Below are positions 22,545 through 32,000 of a stretch of 64,000 bases of DNA, in pieces. The stretch spans positions 145,956,476-146,020,475 of the forward strand of contig NC_133650.1 in NCBI RefSeq assembly GCF_009905375.1, given 5' to 3'. Numbering within the stretch: the stretch's first letter is position 1; each line of letters opens with the position of its first letter. Both the position numbers and the translations under genes were made by a program. The DNA comes from Apium graveolens (lineage: Eukaryota > Streptophyta > Magnoliopsida > Apiales > Apiaceae). The notes below the pieces were generated by a model. That model worked only from the letters and a program-made list of their open reading frames with translations. It had not been told where the DNA came from and ran no database searches.

Positions 22545-24079
22545 CTGAAATCATGTGCAAGATAAGGATTTAGACCAACCTATATTTTAAACAACACTTT
22601 AACACAAAAATAAATAGCTTTAATTACATCAACTGCGCACACAACATTTTCAGACAACACTTTAACACCAAAATAAATAGCTTTAATTAAGCTTAATGGA
22701 GAGAAAACATGTTTATAATACACAAAATAGAGAAAAAGTACATGACCAGTTCCACATTAGGATGCTCTAATTATAAGATTCAGCACAATTAAAGTAAAAC
22801 AAACATTAGAAGTATTTAATCACTAATCCAATAATTGTGTTCCAATAACCCGAGACGTCACTAAGAAGGAATAATAAGTCTGCAAGATTCCATGCCTAAC
22901 ATTTAACAGCGATAAATTTTATATCCTATAGAATCTACCCAAGAAAAGATTGATTGAGCAAATGGGAGTAGCAACACAGAATATACACATGAGTGAGTAA
23001 TATATTCACAGAAAAATGTTGTTTAAGCAGGTTATTGTTTATAAGTAGTACAGAAAAATGTGTTACAGTACAATTTAACAAGGATGAAGGAGTGCTGAAG
23101 AACACTATCAACATTTACCAGCAGATCTAATACAATAATGTTCTTAACATTCTCAAGGGAATGAAGGGCTCAAAATACGACATAAAGAAATTGAACACTT
23201 GAAAGAACTCAAGTTCCAAAATGCAACATAAAAAAACAGATTTGAAGCAATTAAGTTAATACTTTCAAGCGACTGAGGACCTTAGAATGTGACATATGGG
23301 TTAAGCTCACTGATTTATCAACATGAACCATTTATACACAATTTCTATTTTCTAGGGTTTCTAATATGCTATAGACCAAATTTGTCAAGACAGAGGTGCT
23401 ATAGAACACTGTCAACACCATATCTAATCCAGTCATCTATTCGATATTCAATGCAAAAACATTCTTTAACCTCCAGGTGTCAAACATACCCTGATAAACT
23501 CCCACACATAGGCGCGTGCGCACACAGACATTTAATACAAGTAAAAATTCTCACTATTGTTTTAAAAGCCATTGACCGGCTATTTGTTCTTGAGCAGTTT
23601 AAGGCGGCACTGAACCCGATTGAGCAATTTCTTATTACAACCATTCAAAATAGAAGAAAGAAGCTCAGAAATTTAGCAGCGAGTGAGAATAGAAGAAACT
23701 TTATTAAAATAAAAACATAAAAATTGAAAATAAATTCAAAATAAACTCGCTAACTACTTTATTAACCAATGCTGTCAAAATTTCAGTCTGCAAATGACTA
23801 ATCGAGCTTGTAAGATATATGTCACTGTGCATATGTTTTTCAAACTATATATATACAAGAATTTTCTATTAAGAAATAACCTTTGAAGCTGTAATGTCAA
23901 AAACAAGTTATATGGTAATTTGCCAAAAGCTATGTTGGCTAAACCTGCCCATAGACTATCATAAAAAAAATAAACTTCGAAGAGTCATTGGACAACTTAA
24001 TTTAGATTACTATTAGTGGTATAGCAACAATAGAAACTGCAAGTCTCCACAAACTTACTTCTTTTTAATCTGCATCCCG

Positions 24080-24180
24080 TAGCAGATCGATAAGGTAATC
24101 CACTTCAAATGTATTTTTAAATAACTCTTCAGCATCTTTGCTGGCTGCACATAGTAAAGTTTTTCTGTTTATGATAAGGA
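24080..24180 (-). pseudogene. Possible captured coding fragment, unassigned
   Basis: On the minus strand a stretch reads LLCAASKDAEELFKNTFEV, continues DYLIDLLRDAD, and then meets a stop. The composition looks like real helical protein and unlike the surrounding AT-rich DNA. I do not recognise the family. It may be the terminal exon of a third captured gene, or chance. Confidence 0.3.
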
Positions 24181-24724
24181 ATAAGTGATATTGTTATCAT
24201 TACTGACGAAGCCAATTCATCGTAATCCTTCTACAAATTGATATGAGTGTGTGTATACTGTACATGTTCACTTGATGAATGTGCTACAATTGATATCTCC
24301 AAAAATATAAAGGGAATCAATGTCATGGGACAACTCTGAGCAAAGTGCAAAAAATAAACAAATCACATAACAAAGTCCAATTTTTTTTGTTGAAATGGAG
24401 ATATACAAATAATATTGAACCCTTCAGAAACTAAATCTCGAGGAGCAAAACTATCCTACAGATATCTAAGCCCCTATTTTCTGCTACCAACTTCCGCATC
24501 CTCCCACAACGCGATACAAGAGGAAACTACACTAACAATTTGTAAAAACTTATTTTTGTATGAAAAGAAAAATATGGTTAATGTTAAACAAACACAGACT
24601 TTTGGTTAGTAATCTGCAGGTACTCTATATCTAATATTAATGTCAAAATTAATCCCTAAAAAACCAATCTTAATTATTTCTAATAGTCGATAGATCATTT
24701 ATACTTCTCGATCAAACAATTTAC

Positions 24725-24791
24725 CTTGTGTAGAGGAAATGCTCCACCATTTACTTCAATTGTTATGTCACTAGTAATGTCATGAAACATC
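24725..24791 (-). pseudogene. Captured exon of an NPH3/BTB-family gene
   Basis: On the minus strand a CTGCAG acceptor precedes 24791 and a CACAAG|GTAAAT donor follows 24725. The 67-nt exon encodes MFHDITSDITIEVNGGAFP followed by LHK. This is the start of the BTB domain of plant NPH3/RPT2-like proteins (..DV(T/S)IEVNG..F.LHK FPL..), and the intron after LHK sits where those genes commonly have one. The rest of the BTB and NPH3 domains is absent. It is a fragment carried by the CACTA element, on the same strand as the BCAT-like exon. Confidence 0.7.
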
Positions 24792-25679
24792 CTGCAGAAC
24801 ATGATAATTAAACCAAAGCTGGACAATCAACTGAAACATTGAATTTGTATGAACGCTATAGATGAGAAAAAAATTCTTCAACATAAACACTTTGATACGA
24901 TTGTTAATTCAGGAAATGCCGAAACCATTGCTACCTACCTATATGAGTACTTGTACTGAGTTTTATTATATCAATTGAGCAGGCTTGTTTACTAGTTTGA
25001 ATCAAGAGTTCTTATCATCATTAAGTTCATAAACATGTACTAACATTTAAGATAATAAAAAGAAATCTCCCTTAACACATAAAATGTGCCAAGACTGAGT
25101 TAAGCAAGAAAATCAAAATTTCAATAGTGAAGTTAGTATACAATTAAATATCATGATAAAGAAACAAACCATTCAGAGCATCTCTATTACTGTGAGCACT
25201 TAACAAAAGACAATTGTTCTTGTTGTTTGTCCATGGACAGAGAGATAAACACCAAAGTTAAAATTTGATATTTACAGATAATAAGTAGACCAAGTAAGAT
25301 ACAAAACAGAGAGCCAATTAAAGTCTAAAAAATACACACAGACCAATTAAAGTCCTCGTATAAATGACTATGGCTTGAAATTCACATTTAACCATTTTGT
25401 GTCCCTTGTATCTCCCTGATCATACATACATACACAAAGAAAAGTTAAAAAAGTTAAAAGTTAAAATCATGAAATTTCAACAAAGACAAAATATAAAGAT
25501 ATCTCAAGAAAATAAGAATATGTTATTAATTCAAAGCCGATTTTCAAACTCAATCCTGTGAACAAAAAGTAAAATTTGAAAATAAAATTGAAATTTACCG
25601 ACTTACTTCACACCAATCAAACAAAACCACCTGCTTTGAAGGTTACTTAGCACGAATCAAACTAATTTTAAGCTGGGTT

Positions 25680-25915
25680 CATTCTTAATTAGGGTTTGTG
25701 CTCTGAATTTGTGAGATGAATACTAATTTGTGAGAGATATTAGAAATCAATTAGGGTTGAGAGTGACAAGAGAGAAGGAGATGGTGAGAGAAAGACAAGA
25801 GATGGCGATAACGACAGAGCAACAAGAGACGGAGATAATGAGAGAGAGACCAGAGAAGAGAGAGTGAGAGAGAATAGAGAATAAGAGAGAGAACTGAGAA
25901 AGAGGGGGAAAACGT
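25680..25915 (-). other. TC-rich minus-strand leader near the CACTA right end
   Basis: On the plus strand this is a GA-rich run of GAGAGA-type words. On the minus strand it is a CT-rich segment ~250 bp inside the right end and upstream of both captured exons, like a plant 5' leader. It could be the 5' part of a captured gene or the start of a chimeric transcript; no TATA box was fixed. Confidence 0.4.
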
Positions 25916-26028
25916 TTTTAGTCAAAGGGGGGAAAATTGAGAATAAAAATTTTCTCTAAGGGGGAAATTATTTGGTATAACAGGGGAAAGAAAGAAGGCG
26001 GCCTTTTTTATTTTTTTTAAAAAGGATT

Positions 26029-26175
26029 ATAGACATCGGTTGGTTAAGATACCGATGTCTTACAACACCTTTAACATCGTTTTTGAAGCAACCGATGTTA
26101 AAACTGATTTTAACATCGGTGACATTTCTAACCGATGTTAAAGGGGTGATATCGTAGGCACTATTTCTAGTAGTG
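26029..26175 (-). repeat. CACTA right subterminal repeats and terminal inverted repeat
   Basis: Five or more ACATCGGTT/AACCGATGT motifs alternate in orientation, followed by the terminal TTTCTAGTAGTG ending at 26175 and then the target copy AGC. Confidence 0.88.
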
Positions 26176-26909
26176 AGCTTTATGACAATAGAGGCATACG
26201 GGATATTGTACTGCGACTTCCCCCTCAAAAACTACAAAATCCCTAGGTAGATAAACTCACCAAAGTCCACATAATACTCCTCATTCAGAATCCCCCACAA
26301 CAACCTGGCTCTCTCAACTGTAACCTCATGTGCATGCGAAGAAGGCAAAATATTAGCACAAATAAAGGCATTCCATGCACGAGCGTACATGTTCATCGGA
26401 ACAGCCGGGAAAGAGCGATAATCGTTGGATCCCCTCTTAAACTTCCACACCGTGCCTGGCTGATAGAGAGTAGCAATAATCAAATCTGAGTCAAAATCCT
26501 CAGGGGCCTTTTCCTTTCAATTCTCCTTTTGGGGCTTCCTTTGTCGTTGCCCAATAACCCGACCAATCGTCGTGGGCTGATAATCAATAATAAGCCCACG
26601 AACAACAGAATATCCATTCTTTTCGACCTTGGCGTTCGCATAGAATTTGCGAACAACACTCATCGGTACAACCTCAAGTGACTAGTAGAAAGTAATCCAA
26701 CCCTTCTGTGCAATCATCGGTAACAACACACCATCCCTTCCCGATGGCAAGAACCCCCTCTCCTTCAGAATCGGCTTAGTCAGAAGCTTAGCATACTCCT
26801 CCTCAGCAGCCCTATCCACCAATCGGGGCCTCACAACAGTACTCCTTGAAGAATCAGCAGTCAGAATGGTGCCGGTGCTCTCTACAGTTCGAGATCTCTT
26901 TGGTGCCAT
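26176..26909 (-). pseudogene. Athila-like third ORF, N-terminal half (transposase_32-like)
   Basis: The minus-strand frame starts ATGGCACCAAAGAG at 26909 and stays in one frame to the CACTA junction, interrupted by three stops (near 26682, 26515 and 26229). Recognisable parts are LVDRAAEEEYAKLL, RGFLPSG, VVRKFYANAKVEKNGY, VRGLIIDYQPTTIGRV, then MYARAWNAFICANILPSS and LLWGILNEE. This pattern matches the 'putative plant transposon protein' domain (PF20167-like) found in extra ORFs of Ty3 elements. Its function is unknown; older literature calls it env-like. A TATA box lies ~100 bp upstream of the start. Confidence 0.72.
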
Positions 26910-27004
26910 TAAAACTGAGAATAAGGGTTTGAGAGTTGTGTTTTGTGTGTAGGAAAGAGTTTGTAAGTTGAAAGTATATAGGAGGTATATGGAGAGGTTG
27001 TGTG

Positions 27005-27012
27005 TATATATA
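27005..27012 (-). promoter_or_regulatory. Candidate TATA box for the Athila-like third ORF
   Basis: The minus strand reads CCCTATATATACACACAACC, a strong TATA context, with the ORF start ATG 96 bases downstream and a C/A-rich leader between. It would allow a subgenomic mRNA for the third ORF. This is inferred from position and sequence only. Confidence 0.4.
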
Positions 27013-27167
27013 GGGTAGGATTAAGGTTATAACTAGATTAGGATTGGGGTTTGTGGTTGATTTGTATAAGGAAATCGTGGGTTAATGGGGGTTATGGCTG
27101 TGGTTTGTTTTTGATTTTTTTTTTGTTTTTCTATTTTTTTATAGGCTGAAACTGTTTTTTCTCGGTC

Positions 27168-27243
27168 TAGGTCCGCAGGTGGTCTCCTGGAACCAGCACG
27201 CGGCCGCCTGGTCCTAATAGGCGGGCGCCTACAAGGTCACTGG
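27168..27243 (-). repeat. GC-rich cluster upstream of the Athila-like third ORF
   Basis: A run of GCGGCCGCC, GGCGGGCGCC and similar words resembles the cluster in the LTR at 19385-19447. Its function is unknown. Confidence 0.5.
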
Positions 27244-27290
27244 AAATTTTTTTCCTGCCCTCATTTTCTGTTTTTTTTGGTTTTTGGATA

Positions 27291-27540
27291 GAGTACTAAA
27301 TTCTAAGGGTTCCTATAGTCTCATATCTTGGGTTGCCTCCCAAGAAGCGCTTCTTTTACGTCATTAGCTTGACGTAGAATACTGCGATCAAGTTGACAAT
27401 TGAACGGCACTAACCACTTCCCGGTTTTCCGTATCCCCATAATAGTGCTTCAATCTCTGACCATTTACTTTGAATGCTTGGCCCGGATCGTTCTCAAAAA
27501 TCTCCACCACTCCATGTGCAAACACAGTTTTGGCTAAGGT
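27291..27540 (-). pseudogene. C-terminal end of Athila-like pol (integrase tail)
   Basis: On the minus strand the sequence encodes a VFAHGVVEIFEND segment, GQAFKVNGQRLKHYYGD and a short tail. It is followed by the conserved CAAGCTAATGACGT and GGGAGGCAACCCAA words that end pol in many Athila and Tat elements. The frame is cut at 27540, where unrelated sequence begins, so the catalytic parts are missing. Confidence 0.7.
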
Positions 27541-27675
27541 AACATAAAAAATACAATATTAAATTAGCTCGTAACTATCCGATCTAAGGTAACATATTAG
27601 GTAACATTCTTTAGGTAGGGGGTTGTGATAGGCCATCTATGGCGTAGGGGGTTGCGATAGGTCATCTATGGCGTA
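27541..27675. other. Unassigned 135-bp junction segment with a 29-bp tandem repeat
   Basis: Between the truncated Athila-like pol and the copia fragment lies AT-rich sequence. It ends in two copies of a 29-bp unit (GTAGGGGGTTGYGATAGGYC followed by ATCTATGGC) at 27615-27643 and 27644-27672, differing at two bases. It may be filler DNA from a rearrangement. Confidence 0.6.
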
Positions 27676-28508
27676 GTGCAAATATGAAATGAGCATGATG
27701 GGAGAACTAACTTATTTTATTGGTTTACAAGTAAAGTAAGTTAGTGATGGAATATTCATTAGTCAAACTAAATATATTTATGATCTTTTAAAGAAGTTTG
27801 ATTTAATGATTGCTCATCTGCAAAAACTCCCATGGCCACTGCCACTAAACTTGAGTTGAACATAACTGAAAAGTCTGTGGTTATTACAAGTTATAGAGGT
27901 ATGGTTGGCTCACTTTTATATTTGACATCTAGTATGCCTGATATTATGTATTCTAAATTTCTTTGTGCTAGATTCCTAGTTGATCCTAGGAAATCTCACT
28001 TAATAGCTATTAAAATGATTTTCAGAAATCTCAAAGGGACACCAAACCTTGACATTTGGTACCCTAGAGATTCTAGTTTTGATCTAATTAGCTATTCATA
28101 TGCAGATTCTGCAGGTTGCAAGCTTGACATAAAAAGTACAACATGAACATGTCAATTTCTAGAAAATAAGCTAGTGTTCTGGTTTAGTAAGAAACAAAAA
28201 TCAGTTTCCATTTCTACAGCTGAGGCTGAATATATTGTTGCTGGCAGTTGTTATGCACAGATTATGGATGAGAAATAAATTGTCAGATTATGTTCAATCT
28301 TCTGTGACAAGAAATTTATGTGCAGCATTCAAGGACAAAGCACATTGACATCAAATATCACTTCATAAAGGAACATGCTATGAATGGTATTGTGGAACTT
28401 CATTTTGTTCCAAGTGAGCAACAAATTGCAGATATCTTTACCAAGCCACTTGATGAATCAACTTTTACTAGGTTGGTAAGTGAGTTAGGTATGCTAAACT
28501 ACTCTTAA
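27676..28508 (+). pseudogene. Copia pol 3' end (RT palm end and RNase H)
   Basis: Segments appear in usual order: MSMMGELTYFIGLQVK, DGIFISQTKYIYDLLKK, AKTPMATATKLE, YRGMVGSLLYLTSSMPDIMY, a GTPNLDIWYP block, SVSISTAEAEYIVAGSCY, and finally SRTKHIDIKYHFIKEH and QIADIFTKPLDESTF, ending MLNYS at 28508. There are at least two frameshifts (near 27825 and 28300), stops at 27704 and 28144, and a deletion of the DN segment between the AEAEY and SRTKHID motifs. It is non-functional. Confidence 0.9.
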
Positions 28509-28893
28509 TTTACTATTATTAATGTCTATACAACTTGTAATACAACCTGAAATAAATTTGATTTTCTTGATCAAGTCATGAAAAAGTGAAATTTTGGCTA
28601 AGTCAAAATTACTCTTTTGACAGATATTCCTTATCTGTTGAAAGTCAAATATATTTCTGGATACATTGTCCTTAACGGGTAATAGTACCTTTGACATAAT
28701 TTGATTTGTATCAATCATGGCCGTTAATTCTGAACCACCATCCATTGAAACATGCTTACAGTCGTGTATGTATACGTTTATGGACAGTTTCAAAATTTTT
28801 ACAAATTACTTTATTTTTAAACGGTTATTTTTGGAATAAATTGTTGCATATTTATTTTTATTTGAATCATTTGTGTGCCTTAATTTGAGAAAG

Positions 28894-28900
28894 TATAAAA
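28894..28900 (+). promoter_or_regulatory. Candidate TATA box before the copia third ORF
   Basis: TATAAAA lies 119 bases before the ATG of the env-like ORF, followed by a CT-rich leader. A TTTTCAG word at 28911-28917 could alternatively be a splice acceptor joining a leader from the genomic RNA. Either would explain expression of a third ORF. Confidence 0.35.
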
Positions 28901-29012
28901 GCTAATTCAATTTTCAGATCTCACTTTTATTTCTCTTTAACTGTTCAAGGAAAATTTTACTCCCCTTCTTCCCAAAATCCTCTTTCTCCATGTAACTGCA
29001 AATTTAGCAAAA

Positions 29013-32000
29013 ATGGCACCAGTTGTAAAAATTATGTCTCAGACAGGGTTCGTGTATAAGAAGAATAATATTTTTGCTCTGGTGGACAAGAGCGTTGCTC
29101 ATGAGGACTACCACAGAATTACAAATTTCATAAGCATGTGTAAACTTAAATATTCTATGCCCGAGTCACCAATCTACTGTGAAGTTATTGAATAGATTTG
29201 GATTACTTTTTTCTTCAACTCTAAGTATATGACTATTTTATTCACTCTCAAAAGTAATAACTATAATATCAACTGTGATGAGATTCAAACACGCTTTAAA
29301 CTGCCGGAAAGTAACTCAAACACTCTACACACTGATGTTGATGTAATTAATATGCTTAATTCCATGGGTTATGCCTTAGATACTAGTATTCTAAATAGTA
29401 TTAAAAGAAAAGAACTTAGGAAAGAATGGAGCTATTTTTCTGATGCCTTTATCAAAGTGTTTTCTGGTAAAATAAGTAATTTTTATGTTGTTACTTTTCC
29501 TTTAATCAACATGTTGTATATACTCATGTCTGATAGCTACTATAATTTTAACAACTATGTCATGCTAAAGATAGGGTATAAACTGGGAGATATTTAAAAG
29601 AGGCCTAAGAATGTGTATTATGTTAGATTTTGTATGATGCTTTCTAACCATGTTTCTAAGGACCTACAAATTGAGAACCCATCCAACAAACTAGATTGTT
29701 GGGTTCAAGAAAAGAGGGTGCTTGCAGAACTCATAAGGAAAAACCTCAATAGTGAGGTGCCTCTCAATTATCTTCATATCTTTGAGGCACCTCAGGTAAG
29801 TCAGGTAACAACCTCTATCTCTATCTCTTCCTAACCTTTAATTTCTTTGCTTTCTAAAGTGGAAATGGAGACAGTGACCAAACAGATTTCTACCCAAGCC
29901 ACTAAACCAAAAATCTTGAAAACCAAATTAAAAAAACCCACCTCTAGTGTCTCTCAAAAGTCACTAGTTGTAAAAATCAGTAAGGCGCCTAAGGGGAGTG
30001 TTCAGGGAGGTGAGACGGGTGAAAGAAGGGGTGAATATCAAAGAAGCCCCAAGGATAAGGAGAGTGAGGTTACTGTAACCTAAGTCAGCCACAGTACAGT
30101 CTCTCAAAAGGTTGTGGTGCTACAAAAGGATATGAGCACATCCCTAGTTACATCCTCCCAAAAGGGTGTAATAATTGAAATAGGCTCCCAACCAGGAGCA
30201 CAGGCCAGAAGAGGTAGGGACAGTAAAGACTTATCTCAAACCTACATCAGGAAGAAAAGATCTAAAATCATGGGGGAATCACAGGGTGCACACTCAGTGC
30301 AAACCAAAGTCACAAACTGGGTATTTGCACATTCTCAAAGTCAGGTTGATGTGGCTCCAGAAAATATGGAGTCATAGGCCCACTATCTAACAATCGAAAT
30401 ACCTCAAACACACAACTCTCCGACTATATCTCTGGATGTGGACATAATTTCCATATCAATTCCTGATTCTCCATCTCTCAAACTCATGGAGGAGCCCCAC
30501 ACTCAAACTGGTGATCATCATCTAATTGATGATTTGTTGGATCACCAACCAATTCTTTTACAAACTATTGAGGGGTCTGTGCATCAAAATCTAAAATCAA
30601 TCTCTACAGACTCCACAATAGTTTCAACTTCTATTACACCAATTTCTTCTTCATCAACGAATATCACTCATCCATTGAAAATTGATTGTCCTTCGATGGA
30701 TGTGCCTCACATCAGTTATTCGTTGATAGTCACAACCATACCTTCAATTGTTATTTCACATCAGTTGATAGTCTCTGCACAAACACTTGATGCCACAAAA
30801 TCTATCACAAGTGCAGATGAATTAGTGGTTTTCCAATCACTTCTAGGAATGAGGGAAGGGAGTGATTTGAGTGAGAGGCTGGGTTGTTCCCAGGAAAAAG
30901 GAGAGGATGAGAGCTCAATTGTTCACACTATTTCTTCCAGTATGGAAAAAAAGTGAGAGGAGTTCCACCTTAGAAGGTGAAGGTTGGATGTGAGGATAGT
31001 GAGCCAGGGGGAGCCCCTGATGCAAGAAAAAAAGAAAAAATGAGAGAAAAACAGGTACAGAAGAAAAGTGGCAGCCATTGTACATGAGTCAATGGATGTC
31101 AATGAAGCTGAAAAGGAAAGGCTATATCATTAACATTACAAAGCTGTTATAGACTCAATTTCCTTGGATGTTTAGACATTTACTCATACTGTAACATCCT
31201 ATCAAACCTTGGTTGTTCAGGTTAATGAGGAGGCAGAAAGAATATTGAATTTAGTACACACAACTGAATTAATGCAAAGGGCCAAAGTTGAAATCTCTAA
31301 CATGCCTCCTACAACTGATGATGAATTTGACATTGAAGATGATGCTGATGATTTTGATGAAGAGTTTGGTGAAGATACTGGTATGGAGATAGGGGAGACA
31401 TAGGCCCTAGTTCTACAACTAATAATCCTGAATAGATGCTCAGCAAGGAGTGCATCTCTCATCATTTCAAATCCACTCTTATGAAGCACATCAAATAGAC
31501 TCAAACAGCTTTAGCAGCTACTTCGAATTCTAGTACAAGGTCTCTTTTGCAAGTACATCTAGAGTCTCTGCAACTTCATAAAATTCAACAACTCAAACAA
31601 GCTCTAAATTTTGGATGATCTAAAACAATCTATTGATGAAGTTAAAAAGGACATGTACAAGAAGCTGGATGAGAAGCTTTCTGAAACAACCATTAGAGAT
31701 CTACAGCAAAAGCTAAGGAAGGACACCTATCTGGGAAAGTTGAGGCATTGGGTATAAGAATGACTAATGTTAAAGCTTCCTTGGCCAAGATACTTCAAGG
31801 TCAAGACACACAAACTTAGTTGCTCCAACAACTAGTGGTTACACAATTTTAAACCTCTACATTTCTCCTTGATGATAACAAGAAGGGGTAAAACGGTGTG
31901 CATGTACAAGTCACTAAGGTAATAGTTCCCTCTATTACTCTGCCAAAACCACCAGTAAGGGAAATGTTGGACATCATAGACCTGATCAATCTAGCTGCAG

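Larger units (their letters stand above)
21342..26175. mobile_element. CACTA (En/Spm) transposon, non-autonomous, with captured exons
   Basis: The element is 4834 bp, starts CACTACTAGAAA and ends in its reverse complement TTTCTAGTAGTG, and has a 3-bp target duplication AGC (21339-21341 and 26176-26178). Both ends carry subterminal repeats of ACATCGGTT and its inverse. I find no transposase (TNPD/TNP2) in either strand, so it would depend on another copy. The interior is AT-rich and holds at least two exon-like fragments of host genes on the minus strand (22449-22544 and 24725-24791) and a TC-rich minus-strand leader (25680-25915). The rest (21916-22448, 22545-24080, 24180-24720 and 24792-25680) looks like intron or noncoding DNA. 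Confidence 0.92.
26910..27290 (-). other. Leader region between pol and the third ORF
   Basis: On the minus strand this spacer contains an A-rich run, a GC-rich cluster (27168-27243), then TATATATA (27012-27005) and a C/T-rich, A-rich leader of ~95 bases before the ATG at 26909. I see no coding sequence. Confidence 0.55.
4204..27540 (-). mobile_element. Athila-like Ty3 retrotransposon, 5'-truncated, carrying two later insertions
   Basis: Read on the minus strand the order is: C-terminal end of pol (27540-27291), a leader region, a third ORF (26909 to 20885), a spacer, a polypurine tract (19697-19687) and a 3' LTR starting TGATAAGTGG at 19686 and ending at 4204. A complete chromovirus (4447-18624) splits the LTR and a CACTA transposon (21342-26175) splits the third ORF. 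The phrase encoding DPGQAFKVNGQRLKHYYGD at the end of pol, the transposase_32-like third ORF and the GAGGACAAGCAT..TTTGGGG tract before the LTR fit the Athila group or a close relative. The 5' LTR, gag and most of pol are absent. Without the insertions, only about 4.3 kb remains. Confidence 0.75.

Noticed and set aside
23289..23720. 143-codon plus-strand frame inside the CACTA element
   Set aside because: Composition is that of translated intron-like AT-rich DNA; no domain, and it runs opposite to the captured exons.
22449..24791. A real BCAT or NPH3 host gene
   Set aside because: Only one exon-sized piece of each is present, both lie inside a transposon with a target duplication, and catalytic or binding parts are missing.
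27300..27370. tRNA-like or hairpin RNA at the AAGAAGCGCTTCTT and GGGTTGCCTCCC words
   Set aside because: These words are the conserved tail of Athila and Tat pol; no cloverleaf can be drawn with an anticodon arm.
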